From the NCBI GenBank assembly GCA_023269615.1, contig JAHFSY010000026.1, positions 1-58,969 of the forward strand: a DNA stretch of 58,969 nucleotides, read 5' to 3'. Made by a program: the position numbers and the translations under genes. The DNA comes from Verrucomicrobiota bacterium (GTDB lineage: Bacteria > Verrucomicrobiota > Verrucomicrobiia > JABWAM01). The notes under the pieces are model-generated. The model made no database searches, was not told the DNA's origin, and was given only the letters and a program-made list of their open reading frames with translations. Below are positions 7,684 through 18,500 of this stretch, in pieces; position 1 is the stretch's first letter, and each line of letters begins with the position of its first letter.

Positions 7684-8217
7684 ATGCCCCGCAAGGTTTC
7701 AACGCCGCAGCCTGCGTCTCGTGATGCGTCATTTGTCGCCATTGATTTCGAGACGGCGGATCGCGGGCGGGACAGTGCGTGTTCGGTGGGGCTCGTGCGG
7801 GTCGAACAAGGGAGGATTGTCCGTCGCGAGCACCGCCTGATCCGTCCGCCGCGCGAATATTTTGAATTCGACTGGCTTCATGGAATCACGTGGGAGCGCG
7901 TGGAAAAGGAACCTGCCTTCCGCGATGTCTGGACAGAGTTGCAGGATGTCATCGAGGGAGTGGAATGTTTTGCGGCACACAACGCGATGTTTGATCGTGG
8001 TGTTTTGGAAGCCTGCTGCGACACGGCGGGGTTGCGTCGCCCCCCGCAGCCATTCGTCTGCAGCATGCGGCTGGCGCGAAAATCGCTGGGCATTTTTCCG
8101 ACGAAGTTGTCCAACGTCTGCACGGTGCTGGGGATCCCCCTGAATCACCACGACGCGTTGTCCGACGCCGAGGCCTGTGCGTTGATCATTCTGGCGGCAC
8201 GAAAGGCAGGGGGATGA
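7684..8217 (+). CDS. DEDDh 3'-5' exonuclease (DnaQ-like)
   Basis: 177 residues, a single exonuclease domain. The metal ligands are present: D21 and E23 in AIDFETAD, D104 in AHNAMFDRGVL, and H156 with D161 in HHDALSDAEA, the order expected for the DEDDh subgroup. It is a free-standing DnaQ-type protein rather than a polymerase epsilon subunit, because polymerase-binding extensions are missing. The likely role is trimming of single-stranded DNA ends or proofreading in trans. It is monocistronic, starting 149 bases beyond the tRNA. Confidence 0.9.
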   Translation: MPRKVSTPQPASRDASFVAIDFETADRGRDSACSVGLVRVEQGRIVRREHRLIRPPREYFEFDWLHGITWERVEKEPAFRDVWTELQDVIEGVECFAAHNAMFDRGVLEACCDTAGLRRPPQPFVCSMRLARKSLGIFPTKLSNVCTVLGIPLNHHDALSDAEACALIILAARKAGG

Positions 8218-8284
8218 GAGATGGGAAAGTCATTTTTTGTAATTGGCTTTTGACGGTGGGCAGTCCATAAGATGGTGCAACTCT

Positions 8285-9067
8285 ATGAATTCACTCCCCC
8301 GTTTGCTTCGTCTGTCCTGCCTTATCATCGCGCTTTCAGGATTGGCCCTTCGTGCCCAGGATCCGGCACCGACCGAAGCGCCGGCTGACACCAATGCCGC
8401 GCCCGTGACTGTCGAAACGCCTGCGGCAGCCGTGGAAGCGCCTGCTGCGCCCGTAGAATCCACCGAGGCAACCAATGCCGCGCCCGCAGCTGTTGAAGCT
8501 CCTGCAGCAACCGTGGAAACGCCCGCTGCCACCCTCCCTGTCGAGGCACCTGTCAAAAAGCCCGTGGTCACCTCCAAGCCTGCCGAACCCTCACACACGG
8601 GTCCCAAAAAAGTGACCGTGACATCCAACGGCAACGGTGGTTCGGTGGAGTTGACTGACAAGCAGGCCGAAGGCGTGATGGCAATCGTCATGGCGTCCAT
8701 CGGCCTGATCCTCGCCGTGGCCGGAGCCATCGCCGTGTTCGGGATCATCGTGGGATGGAAACTTTTCACGAAGGCGGGCAAGCCGGGCTGGGCATCCATC
8801 GTCCCGATCTACAACCTGGTCGTCATGCTCCAGATCGCAGGCAAACCGGTGTGGTGGATCATCTTCTTCATCGTGCCCGGACTCAATGCCCTGAGCCTCA
8901 TCTTCTGCATCCTGCTGTCCCTTGGCCTGGCCAAGAGCTTTGGGAAGGGAACCGGGTTCGCCGTGGGGTTGATTTTAGTGCCGATCATTTTCCTTCCCAT
9001 GCTGGCTTTCGGCAAGGCCCAGTACCTCGGCCCTGATGGTGCGGCCGCGGCACCGGCCGCGGCGTAA
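8285..9067 (+). CDS. DUF5684 membrane protein with Ala/Pro-rich stalk
   Basis: 260 residues from ATG 8285. An N-terminal signal segment (LLRLSCLIIALSGLALRA) is followed by about 80 residues of repetitive Ala/Pro/Glu/Thr sequence with the units VETPAA, VEAPAA and VESTEA, probably a flexible exported linker. Three or four membrane helices follow. The conserved DUF5684 pattern KAGKPGWASIVPIYNL and GKPVWWIIFFIVPGLN is clear, as is the late GKAQYLG. The function of this domain is not known. The repeat region looks like slippage-driven expansion. Confidence 0.85.
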   Translation: MNSLPRLLRLSCLIIALSGLALRAQDPAPTEAPADTNAAPVTVETPAAAVEAPAAPVESTEATNAAPAAVEAPAATVETPAATLPVEAPVKKPVVTSKPAEPSHTGPKKVTVTSNGNGGSVELTDKQAEGVMAIVMASIGLILAVAGAIAVFGIIVGWKLFTKAGKPGWASIVPIYNLVVMLQIAGKPVWWIIFFIVPGLNALSLIFCILLSLGLAKSFGKGTGFAVGLILVPIIFLPMLAFGKAQYLGPDGAAAAPAAA

Positions 9068-9090
9068 GTCATGCGGCTTTCGACACGGCT

Positions 9091-10278
9091 CTAATTCACG
9101 CTGCCGACGGTGCAGGGGCTGGTGCGGATGCCGTTGAAGTCCAGCCAGTGGTGGTTCTTGTAGTCGTAGAGCTTGCAGTCCCTGAGAGTCAGAAAATATT
9201 CACGGAAGGTCCAGCGGACGTTGATCATGCGGGAGGCGTAGTCCTTTTCCAGCGCGTCCTGCGCCCCCTTCAGGTAGTACATCGGGATCTGCGTCTGCGC
9301 GTGGTGCGCTGTGTGCTCCATGATGTTGTGGATGAGAAAATTCAGGATACGGGGAAAGCGGATGTGGACGGTCTCCTCGATCTGGGCATGGATGTAATCC
9401 CACTCCGCAAAATCATCAAACCAGGCGACGCGCGGATGGGTATGATGCTGGTAGATCAAAAATCCCATACTCCAGTTCCAGACCTGAAACGGAATCACGA
9501 AACCGAACACAAGGCAGCTCCAGACCGCCACCCCGGGGAATTCCCAGCGGGACACCAAGGCTGGGAAGGCGCAAAGCCCGGCCAGAAAGAGGACGAGCCA
9601 GCTCCAGACCAGTGCGCGGTCCCAAAAGCAGGCGGCGCGATTGCTGGCGGTCGCTGACCTGGGGGGAAACATCATTTTCTTCACCCAGATTTCATTCATG
9701 TAATAAAAGCCGTGGCCGACGGATGTGCGATAGAGGCGGTAGAGTATTTTTTTCACCGTCCCGAGCCGTTCGTATTCCACCCTGGAGAGGGGTGCGAAGA
9801 GGAAGTCCTTCACACGCCAGTTGGTGTAGCGGTGGTGCGTCCGGTTGTGCCAGAGGGATTGCAGGCTGAAGGGATGCAATGCGGGGAGAAAAACGATGCG
9901 CCCCACGATCTTGTTGACGAGACGGCTTTTCATGAAACTGCCATGGCAGCAATCGTGCCCGACGATGAAAAGAAGGCCGATTTCGAAACCGGAAAAAATG
10001 CTCAGGATCAGCTTTGCCCAGAGGCTCTCCGCCACGAGGGCGCTCAGGAGAGTCACCCAGTACAGGGACAGGTCCAGCACGAGCACGGCCAGCGGCAACA
10101 GGGTCGCGCTCCGCGAGTAGGGCTGGAGGATGCGGTTGAGGCGGGCGGCATTGAGATCATCATCGAATTTTTCCGGCCGGATTTCCTCCATTTCCGGAAC
10201 AAGATGAGGCGGAGGGAAGATGCCCCCGGATCTGGTTTCGAGCGGTGGCAGATCGACGTTTTGCTGGAGATTCCGCAT
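9091..10278 (-). CDS. Membrane fatty acid desaturase
   Basis: 395 residues with hydrophobic segments near 60-110, 225-275 and the diiron histidine boxes of the desaturase family: H108-D-C-C-H112, H144-NRT-H148-H149 and H322-TA-H325-H326, plus H278/H279/H281. It would insert a double bond or hydroxyl into a lipid acyl chain using O2 and two irons. It sits 8 bases downstream of a SAM methyltransferase on the same strand, so a joint lipid or carotenoid-like modification is likely. The substrate cannot be read from sequence. Confidence 0.9.
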   Translation of the reverse strand: MRNLQQNVDLPPLETRSGGIFPPPHLVPEMEEIRPEKFDDDLNAARLNRILQPYSRSATLLPLAVLVLDLSLYWVTLLSALVAESLWAKLILSIFSGFEIGLLFIVGHDCCHGSFMKSRLVNKIVGRIVFLPALHPFSLQSLWHNRTHHRYTNWRVKDFLFAPLSRVEYERLGTVKKILYRLYRTSVGHGFYYMNEIWVKKMMFPPRSATASNRAACFWDRALVWSWLVLFLAGLCAFPALVSRWEFPGVAVWSCLVFGFVIPFQVWNWSMGFLIYQHHTHPRVAWFDDFAEWDYIHAQIEETVHIRFPRILNFLIHNIMEHTAHHAQTQIPMYYLKGAQDALEKDYASRMINVRWTFREYFLTLRDCKLYDYKNHHWLDFNGIRTSPCTVGSVN

Positions 10279-10286
10279 ACGGCAAT

Positions 10287-11285
10287 CTAATCCTTCACCA
10301 GGGTGATCGCAACATATCGGGACAGTTTCCGGACGTAATCATGGGCCCCGACGAGTTCTCCCAACTCCCGCCAGTCGGACGGGCCCACGCTTCGCAGCTC
10401 GTGATTTACCCGGGAAAGCAGGGAGCGCCCCACCCCGGTCCGCCCCACCGCCGCCAAGGTGTGGAAGAGGGCATGCATGACCGCCGTAACGCGGAACGAC
10501 CAATCCTTCATGGATTGGACACGAAGCCCTGCGCTCAGCGCGTGGTTCCGGTATTCGTCCACAGAATCAAAGTCATTCCAGCTCCATGCGGACCGGACTG
10601 CGCCCACATGAGGATGCTTCAGGTGGGACGGTTCGGGCCGCCTCGTCCACATGAAATCCACGATCACGAGACGGCCTCCCTTTTTAAGCACGCGTGCAGC
10701 CTCGGCAATGAACTTCTTCCGGTCGAAATGGAACGCCGCCTCGATGCAAACCACGGCGTTGAAACTCTCGTCCGCAAACTCAAGGCTGGTGGCATCGCCC
10801 TGCCGATATTCGAGGCGCGGCAGGTTTTCATGAAGCGTCTGGCATACGCGAACGTGGTTCTCAAGAAAATCAACACCCACCACCCGGCTCACGGGCTGGC
10901 TGGAGGCGATGTAATGGGAGCTCCAGCCGCGGCCGCAGGCCACGTCCAGCACGGAATCCTCCGGCTCCAGCCTCAGAAGTTGGACCGACTTGCGGACAAG
11001 CTTGCGTTGGGCGACGGGCAGGCTGAAGAGCGAGAACGGACTTAAAAGGTCGAAGTACCCGAAGTTAAGCAGCTGCCCCCATCCGTGCATGAGGAGCACT
11101 CGAAACAGGATGTTGGAACCATCATATGCGGACTGCAATTCGCCCTCGGACATCGCTTCCGAGCGAGGCTGCGCCGCCGGGCCGGCGTGCAGACTGTGTT
11201 CCTGCGTCCGGGGCTGTTCCTGGGAGCGGTCATCCACGCCGCTTATTGCGGTGGAATCAACCGTGAGTTGTTCTGTTTGAGCCAT
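10287..11285 (-). CDS. SAM-dependent methyltransferase, class I
   Basis: 332 residues from ATG 11285 (an upstream start would add 20 residues without SAM-fold character). Motif I is VLDVACGRGWSSHYIA, then VVGVDFLENHV, FNAVVCIEAAFHF and the post-III LKKGGRLVIVDF. The layout resembles cyclopropane-synthase/tocopherol/sterol-type small-molecule methyltransferases. It has an extended acidic N-terminus of about 60 residues. The tight spacing to the desaturase (8 bases) shows an operon. Substrate unknown, probably a lipid. Confidence 0.88.
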   Translation of the reverse strand: MAQTEQLTVDSTAISGVDDRSQEQPRTQEHSLHAGPAAQPRSEAMSEGELQSAYDGSNILFRVLLMHGWGQLLNFGYFDLLSPFSLFSLPVAQRKLVRKSVQLLRLEPEDSVLDVACGRGWSSHYIASSQPVSRVVGVDFLENHVRVCQTLHENLPRLEYRQGDATSLEFADESFNAVVCIEAAFHFDRKKFIAEAARVLKKGGRLVIVDFMWTRRPEPSHLKHPHVGAVRSAWSWNDFDSVDEYRNHALSAGLRVQSMKDWSFRVTAVMHALFHTLAAVGRTGVGRSLLSRVNHELRSVGPSDWRELGELVGAHDYVRKLSRYVAITLVKD

Positions 11286-11391
11286 GCCAGTTAAATGACA
11301 GTGGATTTGTTTATTGCACCCCGCGTCTCTCCTTCCCCGTAACAAGGACGGATTCCCGTGTCAAGATTCATGAGAGCCCCACTTTCATGGG

Positions 11392-12075
11392 CTATTCCAC
11401 CAGGTTGTTTTGAATCGCGTAATGGATCAGCTCCGCGGTGGTCTTCAACCCCATCTTCTCCAGGATGCGGGTGCGGTAGGTGCTGATCGTCTTGGCGCTC
11501 AACGACAGTTTCAGCGCAATCTGTTTCACCGTGATGCCCGCGGCGATCATGGACAAAACCTCATACTCGCGATTCGAAAGGGTCTCATGGGGGGCCTGCG
11601 CCGTGGGAACGCTCAGGCTCTGGGCAAGCTTTTCAGCGAGAGTGGCGCTGACGTAGCGGCCCCCGGCCAGCACTTTGTGGATGGCTCGTATCAGATCTTC
11701 CGGAGCACTTTCCTTGCCCATGTAGCCCGATGCACCCGCTTTCAGCACTCGGATCGCAAACTGGTCCTCCGGGTACACGCTCAGGACAAGCACGGGAAGG
11801 GACGGGCGCGCATTCCTCAGTTCCTTCAACGCGTCCAGCCCACTCCTCCCCGGCATGTTGATGTCCAGGATCACAATATCCCATTTTTTGCTCCAGACAT
11901 GTTCGAGGGCCTCCTGGGCATTGCGTGCCTCGCCAAACGTTGCATGACGGAACGAATCGGCGAGGATCTGCTTCAGACCCTGCCGCACCACCGCATGGTC
12001 GTCTGCAATCAAGACCTTCAACGCCGATTTTCCGGCGGGACTTTTGGATCGGGATGGCTTCAAGGAGATTCGCAT
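11392..12075 (-). CDS. NarL/FixJ-type response regulator
   Basis: 227 residues: receiver domain with IADDHAVVRQGLK, phosphoacceptor in DIVILDINMPGRSG, LSVYPEDQ and GYMGKESAPED, then a LuxR-type HTH (TLSNREYEVLSMIAAG, TVKQIALKLSLSAKTISTYR). The start is 24 bases after the end of the sensor kinase gene, so it is the partner of that kinase. It would dimerise on phosphorylation and activate promoters that cannot be identified here. Confidence 0.93.
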   Translation of the reverse strand: MRISLKPSRSKSPAGKSALKVLIADDHAVVRQGLKQILADSFRHATFGEARNAQEALEHVWSKKWDIVILDINMPGRSGLDALKELRNARPSLPVLVLSVYPEDQFAIRVLKAGASGYMGKESAPEDLIRAIHKVLAGGRYVSATLAEKLAQSLSVPTAQAPHETLSNREYEVLSMIAAGITVKQIALKLSLSAKTISTYRTRILEKMGLKTTAELIHYAIQNNLVE

Positions 12076-12099
12076 ACCATCATCACCCTTTCATTTCAA

Positions 12100-14073
12100 T
12101 CAGGCGGTTTTTAGATTTCCCAGGGGAACCCGGACGGTGACGCTCGTCCCCTTGCCCCGCCTGCCCTTGAAATCAATCGTGCCGTTGAAGGGCAGGACCC
12201 GCTCACGCATGCCGAGGAGGCCGAGTGATTTGGACTCCGCGACCTGGTCGGGCGTGATTCCGCGGCCATTGTCATCCACCTGGAGGATGATTGTGTTGTT
12301 CTTCTCAAGCAGTTGAATGTCGAGGGCCGTGGCGTTGGCATGGCGGGCCACATTGGTGAGAATTTCCTGGAAGATGCGAAAGATGGCCGTGGCGATCTCG
12401 CGACTGCCACCCATGTCCTCCTCGGGTATCTTCATTTTGCAACGAATCCCCGAACGCTTGTGAAATTCCTGCGCCTGCCACTCGATTGCGGCGACAAGCC
12501 CGAGTTCGTCGAGCACTCCCGGTCGCAGCTCGGTGGAGATGCGGCGGACCGAATGGACCAGCGCGTCGATCAGGCCGGCCATGGTGCGCAACCGTTTCAA
12601 CAAGGCCGGGCGCTGGCCCCCCTTGGGAGCCGGGGCGAGCTGATTTTGGAGCCACGACAGGTCCATTTTCAATCCGGTGAGCGCCTGGCCCAATTCGTCG
12701 TGGATTTCACGGGAGATAAAGGTGCGCTCCTGCTCACGCACGGACTGGAGGTGGGCGGAGAGGGCGCGCAACTGCTCATGGGAATTGCGGAGTTGTTCCT
12801 GGACCTGCTTGCGGTGAAAGATCATGCCCAGCTGCCCCGCAACCGCTGAAACGAGCCGGATGAAACCCTCATCTTCCTGACGTGGTTCGAACAAAAAGAA
12901 TTCGATGACCGCCACCGTTTCATTCCCCGCAAGCACCGGAATGGCAACTCCGGCCTGGATGCCAGCTTCACTCGCAGAGTCCTTGCGCGGAAAATTAGAA
13001 TCCTGCCTTACATCCGGAACCCACACCGTCTGACGTGAAGCCAGGGCACGGCCGGGCAGACCCACGCCAATGTTGAATTTGAATCCTTCGCTCTGCTTGT
13101 GAAAATTGACGGCGCGCTCGTCGCAGGAATACCAGGCGGGGCTGCATTCGAGAACACTGCCGTCCGCCTTTGCGATCCAGGCCTGTCCGATGGCCCACCC
13201 GGTGGTTTCGCACACCTTCCGCAGCACGGCCGTGAGAGCCGAGTCCAGGTCCTCAGCCTCGCTGATCAGGCGGATGATCATGTCGAGGAGACGAATTTGC
13301 TCCTCCGCCCTCTTGCGCGGGGTGATGTCCCAGCTGATCAGCATGAGTTTCTCCACCCGGCCTCCCGTTCGGATGGGCACCACACGGGTCTCCCACCATG
13401 TGCTTGGGCCATGGGCGCCATCCGCCAGGGTCTCGTAAAAATCCGCCTGCCCGGTCCTCAAGACCCGCTCAATCACTTTTTTCACGGGCGAAACATAGTC
13501 GGAGGAAAGGAACCGGTAAAACGAGGTTCCAATCACATCACTCATCTGCAAACCAGGCAGCACAAGGCGGTTCACCCAGAGCAAGGTTCCGTCGGGTTCA
13601 ACCGTGCAGATCAGGTTCTGCAGGTTCTCGGCGAGCGAACGCCACTTCTCATCGGCTTCACGAAGCTCCTCCTCCACCTGGATGCGCTCCGTGATGTCAT
13701 CCATCGTCCCGATGTATCCAAGGAGCCTGCCCTCCTCGCAAACCTCGCCGAACTTCACGCTCGCCCATGCCACCCTGCCCCCACGATTCACAAAACGATG
13801 CGTGCATGAAAACAATACCCGCAGCCGGCGGGCGCGGGCGCTTTCCACGATCACGCGCTCGCGATCCACGGGATGAATGGCCTGCATCCACCCCGTGCCC
13901 AGCAACTGTTCAGCCGACAATCCGGTGATCTTTGCGGCGAGCTGGTTGCTGTAGAGGCAATTCATGTCGGGATCGGTCATGATAACCCCCAGCGGCGCGC
14001 CATCCGCCATGGCGCGAAACGAGACTTTTCCCCTCACAAAGGCATGGATGTCCTCTGTGATGATTTCGTTCAT
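12100..14073 (-). CDS. Soluble PAS-PAS-GAF sensor histidine kinase (HisKA_3 type)
   Basis: 657 residues without membrane helices. PAS1 is about 15-135 (GVIMTDPDMNCLYSNQLAAK), PAS2 about 145-260, GAF about 275-425 (GLPGRALASRQTVWVPDV). The dimerisation and phosphoacceptor helix EIHDELGQALTGLKMDL carries the active histidine. The HATPase has NVARHANA, QVDDNGRGI and GLLGMRERV. This is the NarX/DegS group that pairs with NarL-type regulators, here the next gene. The PAS and GAF domains point to an intracellular redox, gas or small-ligand signal. Confidence 0.93.
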   Translation of the reverse strand: MNEIITEDIHAFVRGKVSFRAMADGAPLGVIMTDPDMNCLYSNQLAAKITGLSAEQLLGTGWMQAIHPVDRERVIVESARARRLRVLFSCTHRFVNRGGRVAWASVKFGEVCEEGRLLGYIGTMDDITERIQVEEELREADEKWRSLAENLQNLICTVEPDGTLLWVNRLVLPGLQMSDVIGTSFYRFLSSDYVSPVKKVIERVLRTGQADFYETLADGAHGPSTWWETRVVPIRTGGRVEKLMLISWDITPRKRAEEQIRLLDMIIRLISEAEDLDSALTAVLRKVCETTGWAIGQAWIAKADGSVLECSPAWYSCDERAVNFHKQSEGFKFNIGVGLPGRALASRQTVWVPDVRQDSNFPRKDSASEAGIQAGVAIPVLAGNETVAVIEFFLFEPRQEDEGFIRLVSAVAGQLGMIFHRKQVQEQLRNSHEQLRALSAHLQSVREQERTFISREIHDELGQALTGLKMDLSWLQNQLAPAPKGGQRPALLKRLRTMAGLIDALVHSVRRISTELRPGVLDELGLVAAIEWQAQEFHKRSGIRCKMKIPEEDMGGSREIATAIFRIFQEILTNVARHANATALDIQLLEKNNTIILQVDDNGRGITPDQVAESKSLGLLGMRERVLPFNGTIDFKGRRGKGTSVTVRVPLGNLKTA

Positions 14074-14111
14074 AAATGCCCACTGTAAATCCAGCGGTCA
14101 CCCAACCCCGT

Positions 14112-15470
14112 TCATGCTTCCACCATCGCACTTTTCGGCATGCGGGCATGGGCGCCCACTTTTTTCCTGGGCACGGCCTTCTCGGCGGCGATGGCTTGTG
14201 CGAGGCCGGGATCCCCGGTTGCATCACCCTTGGGAATACGATCATTCCCGACCATGCGGTCAATCACCATGTTCTGGTAACGATGCACCGGCTCCTCGAA
14301 ACGGTAACACATCCGGCCGCCCGGATACGCTTTCGATTGTACGCCAGCCTGAACCCATTGCACTGCTTTGATGTCCTGCTGGTTGACCATGTCCCAGAAG
14401 TTGAGGATCTCATCAATCTTCTTCTCCGATCCATCATGCCCAAGCGCATTCGGATGCACCAGCAGATCGGCGTTTTCCAGTGCGCAACCGTGGCCGTCCG
14501 GGCGGAACAGCAGGGTAAAGAGATGGTTCGGCAGAAGGAAAAGCGCCACGTTCGGGAAGATCAAAAACCAGTATGCCGTTTCACTTTCCTTCGCATCCAG
14601 CCCCGGCATCACCGGCAGTTCAAAGCTTGCCGTGTGGGGGTCCTTGGAAAGCGGATAAGTGCACATCCCGGTGTACATCCCCTCGCCCTGCGTGCGGTAG
14701 TGGTCGTTGAACCCCGAAATATTGCACAGCTCGGGATGCACCCAGGGCAGGTGGTAATATTCCATGAAATTTTCGGCGATCAACTTCCAGTTGGCCTTGA
14801 TCTCCATCGGCTTGCGGCGGACCATTTTCAGCTCGTCGAGCGGATAACGCTTCAACCTCTCGGGCAGATCGCCCAGCCATTCCTTCAACGGCCGCACCCC
14901 GGGATCAAGGGACAGAAAAATGAAACATCCCCAGCTCTCCACCCGCACCGACAGCAGCGGGTAATCCTCCTTGCAAAAACCCTTCGCGCCACTCATGTCA
15001 AAAATCGCCTGCTGCTCCTGCGGAACATCCAGCCCCCGAAAATAAGGCGTTCCCAGCAGCTTGCCGTCAAGCCCGTACCCCCAGGAATGATACGGACAGC
15101 GGATCACGTCGTGACATCCATCCTCGTGGATCAGTTGCGCGCCGCGATGACGGCACACATTATAAAACGCGCGCAACTGCCCGCTGTCATCGCGGGTGAT
15201 GAAAAACGACTGGCCGGCGAGCGTGGTCATGAAGGTTTCGCCCGCCTTGCTGGCTTGCGACGTGTAGCCGACGCAGACCCATCCCTTGGAAAAAATCCGA
15301 TCCTGTTCCACCTTGTAAAACTCCTCGGAGCGATAGGCGTCGGGGATGATGGTCGAGGCGCGTGACACTGGAAGGCGCGTGGCCTTGTAAGTCTCTTCGC
15401 AGGTATAGTCCGCGGCGGTCAGCGCGCGGACCGGTTGGACGTGCGTGGTGTGGCTTCCGTTTTTCTTCAT
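14112..15470 (-). CDS. Rieske-type aromatic-ring/quaternary-amine oxygenase alpha subunit
   Basis: 452 residues from ATG 15470. The Rieske [2Fe-2S] site is C106-x-H108 ... C125-x2-H128 (NVCRHRGAQ, RCPYHSWGY). The mononuclear iron ligands are H240 and H245 in ENFMEYYHLPWVHPE. The Glu in ENFxEYYH, rather than Asp, is the form found in choline/carnitine and related quaternary-amine monooxygenases. No reductase or beta subunit is adjacent, so electrons come from elsewhere. It diverges from a secreted giant across a 128-base gap. Substrate inferred only as an organic amine or aromatic. Confidence 0.9.
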   Translation of the reverse strand: MKKNGSHTTHVQPVRALTAADYTCEETYKATRLPVSRASTIIPDAYRSEEFYKVEQDRIFSKGWVCVGYTSQASKAGETFMTTLAGQSFFITRDDSGQLRAFYNVCRHRGAQLIHEDGCHDVIRCPYHSWGYGLDGKLLGTPYFRGLDVPQEQQAIFDMSGAKGFCKEDYPLLSVRVESWGCFIFLSLDPGVRPLKEWLGDLPERLKRYPLDELKMVRRKPMEIKANWKLIAENFMEYYHLPWVHPELCNISGFNDHYRTQGEGMYTGMCTYPLSKDPHTASFELPVMPGLDAKESETAYWFLIFPNVALFLLPNHLFTLLFRPDGHGCALENADLLVHPNALGHDGSEKKIDEILNFWDMVNQQDIKAVQWVQAGVQSKAYPGGRMCYRFEEPVHRYQNMVIDRMVGNDRIPKGDATGDPGLAQAIAAEKAVPRKKVGAHARMPKSAMVEA

Positions 15471-15598
15471 GACCCACAATCTAAGGTCAGGGCATGGCAA
15501 ATTCAATCGAAAGTTGGGTCGGGAAATCGAATCAATCCCATCTGCCATTTGGTGCTTGCAAAGAACGCATTCACAGCACACCCATTCAATCATTGACC

Positions 15599-18500
15599 AT
15601 GAAAAAACGTCGCGCGCCGCTTCCCTGGCTTCTGGTTCCGGTTCTGGCAACCCTCGGGCTCCTTCTCACCAGCGCATCGCATGATCACGAGGGCGCGCCA
15701 TGGTGGGAACAGGCGGATGACCAGGCCACCCAGGCACTGACTGAAATCCTCGGGTCGAGTCCGGCCGAATGGAGCTTTAGTGACAAGGGCCATATTGAAA
15801 CGGTGGCCGGTCGCAAGACCCTCACGAATGGAGAGAAGCCGCTGACGCTCAACAGCGCCACCACCTACGGGACCAACCTCGAGTACACGATCACGTTTCG
15901 CGTCACCGCCACCCCGGATCAGCCTTCCGGCCTCGCCTTTCATGTCGGAGTCACCAACGGGGCGCCGCACACCCCGCCGGGCGTCGCCTTCAACACCTCA
16001 TCCAACACCCCCTATGCGGGCTGCTACGTTTATGGCCCCACCAACACATGCGCCGCCATCAACTATTATTACCCCAAGGCCGTCTCCACCCGAAGCCTGA
16101 GCTGGCCCGAAACGTTGCGCAAATCGGTGGAGCGCGACCTCGCCTCCCTTCCAGCCATCAACGAACAATGGCATACCTATCGCCTCGTCGTCCGCAACAA
16201 CCACCTGGAAACATGGTTCGATGACCGCCTCCAAAACATTCGCTCGAAGGACATCTGCGACTACACGGGGCAGGTGCGCATCAATCTCAGCCAGAACATT
16301 GCCCTGGCCTCCTTTCGCGTCAAGCCGATCAGCGCCGAAAAACCCATCCATCGACCGATCCCCATCTCGGGCTACGTCAACGCATCGCAGCTCAACGGCG
16401 GACAGATCAACCATGCCTCCCTCCCCGCACCGAATGAAACGGTCCTGGTCAAGGGCATCCCGTTCATCTTCCCCGAGACCAACGAACGCGGGCAGGATCA
16501 CATTTCACTCGCCAACAGCTGGGCGCAGTTTTCCGCGCTCGAGGGCTACTTCGAAAGCCATTATGGTGAATTTGGCGGGCGCTGGCCCGTCACCTTCAGC
16601 GTCAATCCCGCCCGCATCCAGATGCGCATCCCGTACGACAACTACACCAGGCTTTATTTCATCGCCGCCGCCGACGACTCCGAAAACAGCGTGCCCGTGG
16701 TGACGGCCCAGTTTTATCGCGAAGCCTCCGGTTTTCCAAAAAGTTTTTCCGGCCGTGTCCCCCTCTTCACCGCGCGCTCCTCGGAGGTCACCGCGTTGCC
16801 GGTCAAACTGGAAGGCGGCCGCCCGGGCTCGCTCTATCTCATCACCATCCCGCTCGACCCGGGCCAGCTCTCCGACTTCTCGGACCTGGGCGTGCTCGAT
16901 GTCGAACTCACCAAGGAGGTAAAGCATTACCGCAGTTATCCCGACCCCATCTGCTTTAGTTACCACCAGGGTGGCCTCCCCAGCAGCGTCCATGTTTATG
17001 CGATGACCATGGAACGCTCACCCATCGCCATGGACTTCAAGCCGGACCAGTTCGCCCACGTCTGGACCGCACCCGCCAAACCCTCCTACACCGTCACTCT
17101 CCGCAATCGCACCTCCGTCGCGCGCCCGGTGGAACTCGAGCTCTCCACGCTCAGCCATGATGGCACGGAACCCACCACGCAGAAACAAACCGTCACCGTC
17201 CCGCCCGGCAACACGGACATGCCCGTCAAATTTGCAATCAACGACCTGAAAAAATTCGGTTACCACGACGTCACGCTCACCCTGAAGGACGGCGACCAGG
17301 CCTGGGTGGAGAAACGCGCGCTGGCGCAACTTCCGACGGACACGCGGGAACGCGGAAACTGGGATGAGGGGCACGGCCCTCTCTTTGGCATGTTCGACTG
17401 GGGCGGCGGTCACACCACGCCCAAGCGGATCGACACGCTCCCGTTGCTGGGCCAGGCCGGTGCGGAGACCACGTTGGGATCCTTTGAGGGTGCGTCCCCC
17501 GAGGAACGGGGCCTTGCGGAAAAATACGGGATGTTCACGCTCTATTTTTTTGACGCCGCCACCATTTACTACAACGCCTTCGTCTCCCCGAAGGAGCTGG
17601 CGGAGAAATATGACCCGGCCAAGCCGGACGAGTCGGCCGCGGCACTTGTTGATTTTCTCAGGAAATTGGAGACCAAGCCGAGCAGCGTGACGCGCCCCGT
17701 GGAAGTCCCGTTTTTCCCCGAGCCCAACATCGGCCCGATCAGCTATGGCAACCTTCCCGATTACTACGGCGAGCCGGAGTACAAGCTGACGGACGACGAG
17801 GAGAAAACCTACCAGGTGTATCTCACCAAGTTCCTGATCGGCGCCAAGGCGATCCGTAAAAACTGGCCGACCGCCAAGCTCATGCTTCCCCATGGTGACC
17901 CGCTCTTCTGCATCCCGTTCATCCGCCGCAACGCCGAGGTGCGCGAGCTCATGGACGGCGTGGCGCTCGACATGCCCGGCTTCGAGCGCATGCCCGAGAT
18001 GCAGCTCCACTCGGTCTGCCACCACCGCCTTTACGAGCTCGTCAACGAATTCAAAAAAATCGGCAAGATCCCGCGTCTCTCCGTCCACGAGGGAACATGC
18101 GCCGACACCCCGCCGGGGGCGTTGAGTTATGACGACCAGGCCGACATCTACGCGCGCAACTTCCTCATTTATTTCGCCTATGGCGTGACGCGTCATCCAA
18201 GCGGCCCCTCCTCCTTTGATTGCGGCAACTACTGGGGCGAGGAACATTACGGATGCTGCGGTCTCTTCACTCACCTGCCCTGCGCCGCACCCAAGCCTTC
18301 CTACGTGGCCTACGCAACTCTCACCCGCCATCTCAACCGCGCCAATTTCGAGAAGTGGCTCCCCACGGGAAGCCTCACCACGTACTGCCTGCAGTTCAAA
18401 CATTATAAGACCAACAAGCTCATCCATGTACTCTGGACGCTCCGCGGCAAACGCCCCGTCACACTCAATGTCCCCAGGGGCGCGAAGGTGACCCGCTTCG

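Noticed and set aside
6329..7840. 503-codon open frame on the plus strand
   Set aside because: Antisense to the integrase and runs through the tRNA-Ala gene.
17018..18427. 469-codon open frame on the minus strand
   Set aside because: It lies wholly inside the secreted giant gene on the other strand and has the His/Val/Gly-rich antisense composition of GC-rich coding DNA.
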